A DNA stretch of 64,000 bases from Ferroplasma acidarmanus Fer1 (GTDB taxonomy: Archaea > Thermoplasmatota > Thermoplasmata > Thermoplasmatales > Thermoplasmataceae): NCBI RefSeq assembly GCF_000152265.2, contig NC_021592.1, positions 1,550,001 to 1,614,000 of the forward strand. The letters run 5' to 3'. The notes beneath the pieces are model-generated. The model saw nothing but the letters and a program-made list of their open reading frames with translations. It was not told where the DNA came from and searched no databases. Below, one piece after another: positions 27,149-35,385 of this stretch (within the stretch, counting starts at the first letter, position 1; each line of letters opens with the position of its first letter). A program made the position numbers and the translations under genes.

Positions 27149-27189
27149 TTGCAGTTTATAATACCTTGCAGAAGTGAAGGAGGATTATC

Positions 27190-27771
27190 ATGGAAAACAG
27201 TTATGTAAAGTTTGAAGCTCCCGAATCGTTAGTCAAAGATGCATTGGATTTTGTAGAAAATTCCTACAGATCTGGCAAGATTAAGAAAGGGACAAATGAA
27301 GTAGTTAAGTCTATTGAGAGAGGAGAAGCAAAGGTAGTTGTAATAGCAGAGGATGTTTCACCCCCTGAAGTTGTTTTTTACATACCGGTCCTTTGTGAGG
27401 AAAGGAAAGTCCCGTATACATATGTAAAAAATAAGAGTGACCTTGGACTGAAAGTTGGTATTGCATCTGCAGCATCAATAGCAGTGGTTGATTTCGGTAA
27501 AAATGAGGATGCATATAAGGAACTTATATCATCAATAGAAAATGCAAAAGCTGGAAAGGAAGAAAAGAAGAAACCTGCAGCCAAGTCAGAGAAACCAAAA
27601 GAGGAAGCAGTTGAAGCTGAGGCTGCAGAAGCACCTGAAGCAGAAAAAGAAGCCAAGAAGGAAGCAAAAAAGGAGCCAAAGAAAGCAAAAACTTCTGAAT
27701 CAAAGGAAACAAAGAAAGCCCCTAAAAAGACTACAAAGAAGAAAGAAGATTCAGAAGAAGATAAAGAGTGA
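27190..27771 (+). CDS. rpl7ae: Ribosomal protein L7Ae with long charged tail
   Basis: The first 120 residues are a standard L7Ae domain (KGTNEVVKSIERGEAKVVVIAEDVSPPEVV, VPYTYVKNKSDLG). It binds kink-turns in 23S rRNA, in C/D and H/ACA guide RNPs and in RNase P. The remaining 70 or so residues are almost only Lys, Glu, Ala, Pro, Ser and Thr, so the chain is 193 residues where about 120 is normal. The ATG follows a strong Shine-Dalgarno. It leads the operon L7Ae-S28e-L24e-ndk-aIF5B, a well-known archaeal gene order. Confidence 0.93.
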   Translation: MENSYVKFEAPESLVKDALDFVENSYRSGKIKKGTNEVVKSIERGEAKVVVIAEDVSPPEVVFYIPVLCEERKVPYTYVKNKSDLGLKVGIASAASIAVVDFGKNEDAYKELISSIENAKAGKEEKKKPAAKSEKPKEEAVEAEAAEAPEAEKEAKKEAKKEPKKAKTSESKETKKAPKKTTKKKEDSEEDKE

Positions 27772-27777
27772 TGCATT

Positions 27778-27987
27778 ATGGCAGACGATGCAACTCCAGC
27801 TGAAGTAGTCGAATTGATGGGAAGAACCGGGATGACCGGGGAAGCCACAACAGTAAAAGTAAGGGTACTGGATGGAAAGGACCAGGGCAGGATAATTGCC
27901 CGGAACGTTCTCGGTCCCGTTAAAGTAGGAGATATACTGATGCTCAGGGAAACAGCAAGGGAAGCAAGAAGATTATCAATAAGGTGA
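27778..27987 (+). CDS. rps28e: Ribosomal protein S28e
   Basis: A 69-residue small-subunit protein with an OB-like fold. [27 protein letters not shown] and the C-terminal [11 protein letters not shown] are family hallmarks. It lies 6 nt after L7Ae in the operon. Full length. Confidence 0.95.
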   Translation: MADDATPAEVVELMGRTGMTGEATTVKVRVLDGKDQGRIIARNVLGPVKVGDILMLRETAREARRLSIR

Positions 27988-27992
27988 ATGAA

Positions 27993-28190
27993 ATGGAAAA
28001 TAGAAAATGTATCTTTTGCGGCCATGATATTGAACCCGCATCTGGAATTATTTATATCAGGAAAGATGGAAATATAATGAATTTCTGCTCTAAAAAATGC
28101 AGGGTTAATATGATCGACCTCAAGAGAGCTGCTAGAAATGTTAAATGGACAAACGAGTACCACCGTATCAAGGAAATGAGAAAGGCGTAA
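27993..28190 (+). CDS. rpl24e: Ribosomal protein L24e
   Basis: A zinc-ribbon large-subunit protein with CIFCG near the start and FCSKKC near residue 30, four cysteines for one zinc. The ATG at 27993 is preferred over the GTG at 27984 because AGGTGA, which contains the S28e stop, is correctly placed as a ribosome-binding site (about 5 nt). From this start it is 65 residues, the usual length. Confidence 0.93.
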   Translation: MENRKCIFCGHDIEPASGIIYIRKDGNIMNFCSKKCRVNMIDLKRAARNVKWTNEYHRIKEMRKA

Positions 28191-28194
28191 TAAT

Positions 28195-28614
28195 ATGGAA
28201 CGAACTTTAGTACTCATAAAGCCAGATGGTGTAAAAAGGCATCTCATTGGGAATATTATAGAAAGATTCGAAAATAAAGGCTTGAAAATAGTTTCTTTGA
28301 AACTGATGAAAGTATCTGATGATAAAGCCCGGCAACATTATAGCGTTCATAGTATGAAACCATTTTTTGAAGGTCTTGTATCTTATTTAACATCAGGTCC
28401 TATAGTAGCTTTAATACTTGAAGGTGATAATGCGATAATTTCGTGCAGAAATCTCGCCGGTGCAACTGATGGTTCTGCCGCAGCCGCAGGTACCATAAGG
28501 GGCGACTTTTCATTGAACATCGAGGAAAATATAGTTCATGCCTCCGATTCTCCAGAATCTTTTAACCACGAATATAAAATATTCTTTAATGAGAACGAGA
28601 TAATGGATTATTAG
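28195..28614 (+). CDS. ndk: Nucleoside diphosphate kinase
   Basis: A 139-residue kinase that equilibrates NTP and NDP pools through a phosphohistidine. The N-terminal LVLIKPDGVKR and the active-site stretch ENIVHASDSPES (His115) are intact. AGATDGSAAAAGTIRGDF matches the nucleotide-binding loop. It sits in the ribosomal operon, as in many archaea. Four nt separate it from L24e and 2 nt from aIF5B. Confidence 0.95.
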   Translation: MERTLVLIKPDGVKRHLIGNIIERFENKGLKIVSLKLMKVSDDKARQHYSVHSMKPFFEGLVSYLTSGPIVALILEGDNAIISCRNLAGATDGSAAAAGTIRGDFSLNIEENIVHASDSPESFNHEYKIFFNENEIMDY

Positions 28615-28616
28615 GT

Positions 28617-30359
28617 ATGGAAACCACAAAAAAAAATTTAAGGGAACCAATTGTATGTGTGCTTGGCCACGTAGACCATGGAAAAACTACTCTCCTTGAT
28701 GATATCAGGGGGACTACAGTAGCTAAAAAAGAAGCCGGTGGCATAACACAGAAGATTGGTGCAACCGAAATTGATAAAAACACACTTGAAACAAACATTA
28801 AAAATTATTTTAAAAATATACAGGTAACTATTCCTGGATTATTATTTATTGATACTCCCGGGCACGTAGCTTTTGCAAATATGAGGTCTATGGGCGGGGC
28901 ACTTGCAGACATAGCTATACTGGTTATCGACGTAAATGAAGGCTTAAAGCCACAGACAATAGAATCCATAGATGTTTTAAAAAAATATAAAACACCCTTT
29001 ATAATTGCAGCAAATAAAATTGACATGATACCTTATTTTGTTTCATCAAAAGATACATCATTCAAGGAAACCTTAAGTAAACAGAGGAAGGAATACGTTG
29101 ATTTTCTTGATGAAAAGATTTACAAAATTATCAATGACCTTTATGTCAAAGGCATATCATCGGATAGATATGACAGGATTACTGATTTCACAAAATCATT
29201 CGCTATAGTTCCAATTAGCGCAAAGCTGAATATAGGAGTACCTGATATTCTGATGGTTCTGACAGGGCTCGCACAGAGATTTCTGGAGGAGCACATACAA
29301 TTTGAGAGCAAATCAACCCGCGGTTCTGTTATAGAAATTAAAAAGGAAGGATCACTTGGAACGACATTAGATACAATACTGTACCAGGGTGTGCTCCACA
29401 AGGGCGATAAAATTGCCTTAAATACAATAGCAGGGCCAGCAGTCACCAAGGTAAAGGCTATTATTGCCACCGGTAAAAAAGGTATGGTAGAAAAAGAGAG
29501 TATAAAATCTGCAGCAGGAATAAGAATACTTATAACGGACAAACTTGATGTGCTTTCCGGTACATCTATCATTGCTATTAAGGGCGGTAAAACAGACGCT
29601 GCTTTCAATGAATTGATTAATGAATCAAAACCAGATATAAAACTCTCTGAAAACGGAATCACAATAAAGGCAGAGGCAATCGGTTCACTTGAAGCTATAG
29701 CCTATGAAATGGAGCAGAACAAAATAACCGTCAGGGAAGCGCAGATAGGCGATATAACTAAAAGGGATATAATCAATGTTTCCACCTTGAACAACCCGCT
29801 GGACCGTGTAATAGTTGGATTCAACGTGAATACTTCCGGGGATGCAAAAGAAGCCATGGAAACAAATAACGCCAAAGTTATTTCCGGAAATGTTATTTAT
29901 TCTATGATAGATGACCTTACAAAATGGCTAGAATTCAAGAAGAATGAAATAGAAGAAGAAAAGAAAAATAATAAGCCAGTACCATCAAAGCTTGTAATCA
30001 TGCCTGATTATATATTCAGGGCCGCAAAACCTGTAATTGTTGGCATTAAAGTTCTATCCGGGCGTGTTAAGGTTGGTGATAAACTCATAAATGGCAAGAA
30101 TAAATATGCAGGTACTATTAAGAGCCTCAGGGATGGAGATGTCAACCATCAATTTGCTGACAAAGGTTCTGAACTATCATGTGCAATTGATGGAGTCACT
30201 TTAAACAGGCAAATTTTTCCAGACGAAGACCTATATGTTGATGTGCCAGAAAATGTAGTAAAGGAAATGAAAGACCAGGATATGGATCCTGATGTCAAAA
30301 CTACAATGGAAGAATTAATAAAAATTAAGAGAAAAGATGAGCAGTTCTGGGGATTTTAA
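28617..30359 (+). CDS. infB: Translation initiation factor aIF5B (IF2-type)
   Basis: A 580-residue GTPase that joins ribosomal subunits and helps place initiator tRNA. G1 GHVDHGKTT is at residues 17-25, G3 DTPGH near 79-83 and G4 NKID near 125. Four domains of normal archaeal length are present and there is no intein. The C-terminal IKIKRKDEQFWGF end is characteristic. Last gene of the translation operon. Confidence 0.95.
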   Translation: METTKKNLREPIVCVLGHVDHGKTTLLDDIRGTTVAKKEAGGITQKIGATEIDKNTLETNIKNYFKNIQVTIPGLLFIDTPGHVAFANMRSMGGALADIAILVIDVNEGLKPQTIESIDVLKKYKTPFIIAANKIDMIPYFVSSKDTSFKETLSKQRKEYVDFLDEKIYKIINDLYVKGISSDRYDRITDFTKSFAIVPISAKLNIGVPDILMVLTGLAQRFLEEHIQFESKSTRGSVIEIKKEGSLGTTLDTILYQGVLHKGDKIALNTIAGPAVTKVKAIIATGKKGMVEKESIKSAAGIRILITDKLDVLSGTSIIAIKGGKTDAAFNELINESKPDIKLSENGITIKAEAIGSLEAIAYEMEQNKITVREAQIGDITKRDIINVSTLNNPLDRVIVGFNVNTSGDAKEAMETNNAKVISGNVIYSMIDDLTKWLEFKKNEIEEEKKNNKPVPSKLVIMPDYIFRAAKPVIVGIKVLSGRVKVGDKLINGKNKYAGTIKSLRDGDVNHQFADKGSELSCAIDGVTLNRQIFPDEDLYVDVPENVVKEMKDQDMDPDVKTTMEELIKIKRKDEQFWGF

Positions 30360-30393
30360 ATTTGTATTTTGATTAAAACTTTTTAAAGGAACA

Positions 30394-31314
30394 TCATGAG
30401 AATATAAATGTATAAATTATAAGTACAACAGAAAATATCATCATCAATATCAGAGAGAAAAATGAATCCTGAAATGTCAATGTTCCTATGAAAGCGATTA
30501 TTGAAAATAGTATTGTTTCTTTGTATAATGTACTTCCAGTGATCAATCCTATTGAAACATTCTTTCTCTGGTCCTTCAGTGAAATAGACAGCATTATTAT
30601 TTCCGGAAGTGAACCAAAAAATCCGAGCAGGAAAAAGGATGATAGGAATGCAGTAATTTTCAAAACTTCAGATATAATAAGAGCAGCATCTATCATATTA
30701 TAGGATGCCAGAACGATAACTATAATCGCAAGGATTCCAAAATATGAAGGGTATGATTCTTCGGCCACAATAACATTTTTGCTTCCTGGTGATTTTGATT
30801 TTTTTACTATATAGAATAAGAATACCGCCAGAGTTATAAATCCTATATAATATGGAACTTTGATAAAATAAAATGATAATATGAGGAGTATTATTGCTGT
30901 TGCAGTGACAACGTAGGCGTCCAACCTGAATTTTGAAATACCTGATTTATAGTACAGTGGTATGAGGATAAAGAATGCAAGCAGGGTAATTGCATTTGAA
31001 CCCTGTATGGTGCCAAAACTAACTGCCCCCTGGTTCTCAACTGCTGCCATCACGGACATTGCAATTTCATCCACGATTGCAGCAAATCCTACTATGAATA
31101 ATCCCACGTATTTTTCAGAGAACGAAAAAGATTTTCCCACACTGTAAGACACATCAAGAAATATATCACCAGCCATATATATAGATGCCACAGAAATGGC
31201 TATGTCGGGAATGATCAGAAAATTAAATGTTGTGGTTATATGGTACAATCCTATTAACAAATCTATAAACAATAATACAAAGGAAAAAGAAATTAAAATT
31301 ATTTTTTTCTGCAA
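30394..31314 (-). CDS. Sodium/calcium exchanger-superfamily membrane protein
   Basis: A 306-residue protein with about ten helices in two halves, each with one alpha-repeat. The first repeat has the EIAMSVMAA and GTIQGSNA segments. The second has GSLPEIIMLSISL and GLITGSTLYKE. These match the GxxxGSN pattern of cation/Ca2+ exchangers but are less exact in the second half. It probably exchanges a divalent cation for H+ or Na+. It lies 4 nt downstream of the SAM decarboxylase gene on the same strand, so it may be co-transcribed with it. Confidence 0.75.
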   Translation of the reverse strand: MQKKIILISFSFVLLFIDLLIGLYHITTTFNFLIIPDIAISVASIYMAGDIFLDVSYSVGKSFSFSEKYVGLFIVGFAAIVDEIAMSVMAAVENQGAVSFGTIQGSNAITLLAFFILIPLYYKSGISKFRLDAYVVTATAIILLILSFYFIKVPYYIGFITLAVFLFYIVKKSKSPGSKNVIVAEESYPSYFGILAIIVIVLASYNMIDAALIISEVLKITAFLSSFFLLGFFGSLPEIIMLSISLKDQRKNVSIGLITGSTLYKETILFSIIAFIGTLTFQDSFFSLILMMIFSVVLIIYTFIFS

Positions 31315-31318
31315 TTTA

Positions 31319-31711
31319 TCACAGCATCATCTGGGGATTTTCGATTTTTACGTTTTCCTCGATTTTGCTGCCTCTCTCAAGTTTTTTATACTCTATGGAT
31401 GTTGGATGCAGAACATTCAAAAGATAATTAAATGCCCTATCTGCATTGCTATGCTCTCCACAGGTATATATATCAAGGGTTACAAGTCCATGTTCCGGCC
31501 ATGTATGGAATGAAAGATGTGATTCAGCCAGCAAGGCTATGCCACTTGCCCCCATGGGCCGGAACTGGTAATACTGGGAAGATATTTCCGTCAGGTTACC
31601 TTCCTTAATTGCACTTTCTATAATTGGTGAAATACCATCAGCGCTAGATATTAACTCTGAATCTACACCGTATAAATCCGCTATGATATGTACCCCTACT
31701 GCCACTTTCAT
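31319..31711 (-). CDS. speD: S-adenosylmethionine decarboxylase proenzyme
   Basis: A 130-residue class 1B enzyme that makes decarboxylated SAM for spermidine synthesis. It self-cleaves between Glu63 and Ser64 in the motif LLAESHLSFHTWPEHG; Ser64 becomes the pyruvoyl group. His69 and Cys84 (YTCGEH) are the processing and catalytic residues. The start follows a GGAGGA ribosome-binding site. Full length. Confidence 0.93.
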   Translation of the reverse strand: MKVAVGVHIIADLYGVDSELISSADGISPIIESAIKEGNLTEISSQYYQFRPMGASGIALLAESHLSFHTWPEHGLVTLDIYTCGEHSNADRAFNYLLNVLHPTSIEYKKLERGSKIEENVKIENPQMML

Positions 31712-32020
31712 CGTCCTCCATAATTTTTTGCACCTCTACAATTCACCTTTATAATAAAGTATTATTTAAATATTTATAAAAATCGGAAAAAATGTTTTTA
31801 TTTACTTATAAAAATAATACTGAATATACCGTGTTTAAATAACAAATAATACTAATATTATATAATTAATAATATATTATTTAATTCAGCTAATTTCTAT
31901 GCGGATTTAAAAAACGATATGGGGAAATTTTAACCTTTATGGAAACACAAATTGTATATATTATTCATTCCATGCTATTGTTGATTTCATTTTGTTATTT
32001 ATTAAAAGTATGCATTAATT
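31712..32020. other. 309-bp AT-rich intergenic region
   Basis: It contains the speD promoter (TATA-like tracts near 31765-31785) and a very AT-rich tract near 31840-31890. No tRNA, repeat or convincing small gene is seen. A 60-codon plus-strand frame (31939-32121) overlaps the 3' end of the regulator antisense and is not accepted. Confidence 0.5.
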
Positions 32021-32791
32021 TTATATATGCCTTAAATCAAGTTCTATGCCCGGATTTTTTGACTGCAACTCCCTTATTTCATTTAATGAAAAATGGAAAA
32101 ATCGTTCTGATACCACTATAGCCGTGGTAAATCCCCTTCTAGCAGCCTCAAATGCAGAGTTAATTGTGGCATACTCAAATTGTGGCCTGATATTTAAGAG
32201 ATCAGTGATATTTTTTGCCATTTCGCCTATGATGCCGAGAAAATCAAAATCCATGCTTTCCAATGTGTTTTTAACAAGTTGTGAAATGGAAACCATATTA
32301 TCTACTTTCTCAACATTGTTTACTGCAAGTACCACAATCCTTGATTTTTTAATATTTATTATTTCCCTCACTGCAGTCACACCTGTGCATTTCCCCTTTA
32401 CTGCCCGTGTTACTGTAACTCCATGGGCTCCTCTGCCTGTATATGCCCCTGCATGCAGGTATCCTGCATTCATATAAAGTGACACATTCTGGTTCGCTTC
32501 AAAATTTTCATCGGATATAACTTCCCATACAAGGGAAGAATCTATGCTTATAAGGCTAGAATGAACAAAGTTTTCCATATAGTTTAAACCGTTGTAAAGA
32601 AAATCAAAGCCCTCCTTTGTTATTCTATTTTCGTCATCAATAAATCCCTTGTTCTTTAGAATTTTCATATGGTAGACAACGCCCTGTATTGTAATATCAA
32701 GTTCTCTGGAAATTTCAGATGGGCGTGTTTTTCCATTCTTTATATTAAGTAAAATCATCAATTGTGATATTAATGCCTGTTCTATTTTCAT
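32021..32791 (-). CDS. Winged-helix regulator with conserved C-terminal sensing domain
   Basis: A 256-residue archaeal transcription factor. The N-terminal winged helix (about 1-75) has the pattern RPSEISRELDITIQGVVYHMKILKNKGFI. The C-terminal domain includes MNAGYLHAGAYTGRGAHGVTVTRAVKGKCTGV and a strand IVVLAVNNVEKV, a layout I associate loosely with the COG1497-type regulators. It is 47 bp downstream of thiE and probably belongs to the thiamine operon, so control of thiamine genes is a possible role. I do not see a ThiN domain of the kind known from ThiR. The ligand is unknown. Confidence 0.7.
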   Translation of the reverse strand: MKIEQALISQLMILLNIKNGKTRPSEISRELDITIQGVVYHMKILKNKGFIDDENRITKEGFDFLYNGLNYMENFVHSSLISIDSSLVWEVISDENFEANQNVSLYMNAGYLHAGAYTGRGAHGVTVTRAVKGKCTGVTAVREIINIKKSRIVVLAVNNVEKVDNMVSISQLVKNTLESMDFDFLGIIGEMAKNITDLLNIRPQFEYATINSAFEAARRGFTTAIVVSERFFHFSLNEIRELQSKNPGIELDLRHI

Positions 32792-32838
32792 AAATATGGA
32801 TATAACTAAATATTATATGTTTTCCCATATGGATGACA

Positions 32839-33459
32839 TTAATTTTTTCCGTATTCAATTAATTTGCTTTTAAAATATGATACCTGGTCTTCTATATCAT
32901 TATGTGAATATATGGCAGAGACAACAGCAATTCCAGAAATCCCATATTTCAATACAAGGTCTATATTTTCCCTTGATATTCCACCTATAACGAATACAGG
33001 TATATTGATTGGCCCAATCCCTTTTAGCACATTGATATCACAGATAGTTGCATCATCCTTTGTTTTTGTCGGGAAAAATGATCCGAAAGCAACGTAGTCT
33101 GCTCCAAGTTTTTGATATAGCAAAGCATCCTTTATGCTGCCATAAGTTGAAACACCTATTATATGATCGGGATACTTTGATTTTACATAGTCAAATGGCA
33201 CATCGTCCTTTCCTATATGTATTCCATCAGCTCCAAGTATATCCATTAAAACCGGATCATCGTCAACAATAAATGGCACACTATAATCATGGCAAATAGA
33301 TGCTAATTTTTTTCCAATAGCAAGTTTATCCCTGAAAGTAGATGTTTTATCCCTGTACTGCAATATGTCCACACCACTTTTTATTGCCCTTTCAGTAGCA
33401 TTTATAATCCAATCCCCAGAATAATCCGGAGTAACAAGATAAAGCCCTTTTAATTTCAT
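32839..33459 (-). CDS. thiE: Thiamine-phosphate synthase ThiE
   Basis: A TIM-barrel enzyme of 206 residues from this ATG. It joins HMP-diphosphate with the thiazole phosphate to make thiamine phosphate. Motifs: LVTPDYSGD, ILQYRDKTST, FIVDDDPVLM, ADGIHIGKDDVPF, YVAFGSFFPTKTK and the C-terminal phosphate loop PVFVIGGIS and GIAVVSAIY. The ATG overlaps the upstream stop (ATGA), so the 13-residue upstream extension is not used. Confidence 0.92.
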   Translation of the reverse strand: MKLKGLYLVTPDYSGDWIINATERAIKSGVDILQYRDKTSTFRDKLAIGKKLASICHDYSVPFIVDDDPVLMDILGADGIHIGKDDVPFDYVKSKYPDHIIGVSTYGSIKDALLYQKLGADYVAFGSFFPTKTKDDATICDINVLKGIGPINIPVFVIGGISRENIDLVLKYGISGIAVVSAIYSHNDIEDQVSYFKSKLIEYGKN

Positions 33460-34487
33460 TTTAATCCATCTTTTATTCCTTTGGTGATAGCCCCCCATAG
33501 CTGGTCGTCCTCCGGTCTAATATCCTCCTGCTTCCCATCCTTGAGGATTTTTATTCCCTTGGAATTATCAAGTATTTCCCCTATTAGGCTGGCTTCTATT
33601 CCGGAACTCTGCAAAATCGTTAGAAATTCCATGGCATATTGTTCCTTTACCGTTATCAGCAAAGTACCCTCGCTTATGGACCTTAAAGGGTCTATATTGA
33701 ATAAATTGCAAAGTTTTTCTATATCACTGTCAATAATTATTTTATTGTAATCAACAGACAACCCATTTCCAGAGGCAATTCCAATTTCATAAATAGCATT
33801 TAATAAGCCACCTTCTGTTGCATCATGCATTGAAGTGATCCTTTCAGAAATTCCATATTCAATTGCAAGAGTTTCTTCACCCACGCAGGTCATTGTATAA
33901 AATTTGCCAATTATGCTTTTATAATTTTCTTCACCTATATTATTCCTGACATACTCAGGAAATGTATTTGACAGTATAAGTGCAGTTTCCAGGGCACAGC
34001 TTTTTGTCATGATTATCCTGTCACCCACACCGGCATTTTCGGTTGTAATGAATTTTTCGCCAGTACCCATCAATGTGATTCCGCCAACCATAGGGAATTC
34101 AACTCCATTGTACCGTGCTGTATGCCCTGTTACAACTTCTATATTATATTTAATGCATTCTTCATTTATTACATCCCATATTTCCTTGAATTCATTATCA
34201 GTAATGCTGGATGGAAGATTCAGGTCAATACTCATATAAGAGGCAGGTATTCCAGAGGTATATAGATCTGACAATAGTATGTGGAACGCAAACCACGCGG
34301 CCTTCTTAAAGCCAAATGATTTATCTATGTATAATGGGTCAGTGGTAACTGCCATATACTTATCCCCTATTTTCACAATTCCCACATCCACACCATTTTT
34401 TGGTGGAACTACCACTTCATCACGGAGAGTGCCAATCTTATTTATTATATTTTCCTCAAAAAATTTCCTGGATATTTTTCCTATCAT
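33456..34487 (-). CDS. AIR synthase/HypE-like kinase in the thiamine operon
   Basis: A 343-residue protein of the PurM/HypE/ThiL/SelD superfamily. Typical elements are VGIVKIGDKYMAVTTDPLYIDK (metal and nucleotide-binding aspartates), HILLSDLYTSGIPASYMSIDLNLP, VVTGHTARYNG and the C-domain motif MHDATEGGLLNAIYEI. Overall it looks closest to HypE-like archaeal proteins. Its place between thiD and thiE, overlapping both by 4 nt, suggests that it acts as the thiamine-monophosphate kinase (ThiL role). A hydrogenase-maturation role is unlikely here because no NiFe-binding hydrogenase subunit is seen in the window. The exact reaction is inferred. Confidence 0.75.
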   Translation of the reverse strand: MIGKISRKFFEENIINKIGTLRDEVVVPPKNGVDVGIVKIGDKYMAVTTDPLYIDKSFGFKKAAWFAFHILLSDLYTSGIPASYMSIDLNLPSSITDNEFKEIWDVINEECIKYNIEVVTGHTARYNGVEFPMVGGITLMGTGEKFITTENAGVGDRIIMTKSCALETALILSNTFPEYVRNNIGEENYKSIIGKFYTMTCVGEETLAIEYGISERITSMHDATEGGLLNAIYEIGIASGNGLSVDYNKIIIDSDIEKLCNLFNIDPLRSISEGTLLITVKEQYAMEFLTILQSSGIEASLIGEILDNSKGIKILKDGKQEDIRPEDDQLWGAITKGIKDGLK

Positions 34488-35272
34488 TTTATCGCCCAGA
34501 AATGTGAAAGTGCCCCATAACCTTTACCCATAGGAAATGAGTTTTCTATGGCCCCGTCTATATACTTTTTAGCCAGCTCTATGGACTCTGGCAATTTTTT
34601 TCCGGATGCAAGATAGGACGCAATAGAAGCAGAAAGTGTATCGCCTGTCCCGTGAGTATTGTTAGTATTAATACGCCTGGATGGGAATTCATAATATTCG
34701 GAACCATCGTAAAGAATATCGGTTGAATAACGACTCCCGGCATGCCCGCCTTTTATCAGTACCGATGAACCTGTGTTTTCATAAATTTTTTTTGACGCAA
34801 TTTTTGTGTCTTCTGAATTTCTAATCTTCATTGATGAGATTTTTTCGGCTTCCGGTATGTTCGGTGTAATTAATTCTGCAATTTTCATCAATTTAGTAAT
34901 CATAGTCTCAACTGCATCTTCACGCAAAAGCCGGACATTGGTTTTCGAAATCATTACAGGGTCTATAACAATATTTTTTATTCCATATTGTTTAAATTTC
35001 TCGGTCACATCTGAGATTACAGGAGCGGAGTAAAGCATTCCTGTCTTCGCAGCATCTGTGCCAATATCCTCCATTATCGCATCAAATTGTTCGTTGATAA
35101 ATTTTAAAGGGAGTTCATAAATAGATTTTACCGAAACACTGTTCTGTGCTGTTAAGGTAACTATTACTGAAGTTCCAAATACTTTCATAGCCGTAAACGT
35201 TTTCAAATCTGCCATTATGCCTGCACCACCCCCTGAATCAGTGGATGCAACGCTCATCACTCTGGCTACCAT
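34484..35272 (-). CDS. thiD: Hydroxymethylpyrimidine (phosphate) kinase ThiD
   Basis: A ribokinase-fold enzyme of 262 residues that phosphorylates HMP and HMP-P. Motifs: STDSGGGAGIMADLKTF at the N terminus, KTGMLYSAPVI, VIDPVMISKT and the catalytic NTHGTGDTLSASIASYL near the C terminus. It lacks the C-terminal ThiN domain found in many archaeal ThiD proteins; ThiE is present instead. First gene of the operon, divergent from the glycosyltransferase gene. Confidence 0.92.
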   Translation of the reverse strand: MVARVMSVASTDSGGGAGIMADLKTFTAMKVFGTSVIVTLTAQNSVSVKSIYELPLKFINEQFDAIMEDIGTDAAKTGMLYSAPVISDVTEKFKQYGIKNIVIDPVMISKTNVRLLREDAVETMITKLMKIAELITPNIPEAEKISSMKIRNSEDTKIASKKIYENTGSSVLIKGGHAGSRYSTDILYDGSEYYEFPSRRINTNNTHGTGDTLSASIASYLASGKKLPESIELAKKYIDGAIENSFPMGKGYGALSHFWAIK

Positions 35273-35305
35273 ATTTTAATTATATATTAACAATATTTAA
35301 GCTAT

Positions 35306-35319
35306 CCGCATTCTTGCGG
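35306..35319. repeat. Short hairpin/palindrome between divergent promoters
   Basis: CCGCA-TTCT-TGCGG forms a perfect 5-bp stem in an otherwise AT-rich 113-bp gap between thiD and the glycosyltransferase gene. It could be an operator for thiD. It is too short to be a TPP riboswitch, and no riboswitch consensus is seen. Confidence 0.3.
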
Positions 35320-35354
35320 GAAATGCATACAAAAACAACTATGATAAAAAAGGT

Positions 35355-35365
35355 TTTAAATATAT
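35355..35365 (+). promoter_or_regulatory. TATA box for the GT2 glycosyltransferase
   Basis: TTTAAATATAT ends 20 nt before the ATG at 35386, consistent with a leaderless transcript. Confidence 0.5.
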
Positions 35366-35385
35366 CCTAGGGATACTATACCGAA

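Larger units (their letters stand above)
26698..27189. other. 492-bp region between divergent genes
   Basis: It holds the promoter of the MFS gene on the left and of the translation operon on the right. It also holds one doubtful minus-strand frame at 26876-27124 (82 codons, Lys/Ile-rich, no recognisable motif). I found no tRNA or repeat. Confidence 0.5.

Noticed and set aside
27542-27808. Lysine-rich 88-codon frame inside L7Ae
   Set aside because: It is the shifted frame of the repetitive charged tail of L7Ae and has no independent support.
31939-32121. 60-codon hydrophobic frame antisense to the regulator
   Set aside because: An A/T-rich tract lies upstream, but the frame overlaps the end of a well-supported gene and has no recognisable pattern.
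35273-35385. TPP riboswitch upstream of thiD
   Set aside because: The gap is short and lacks the CTGAGA and ACCTGATCTGG consensus. Only a small hairpin is seen.
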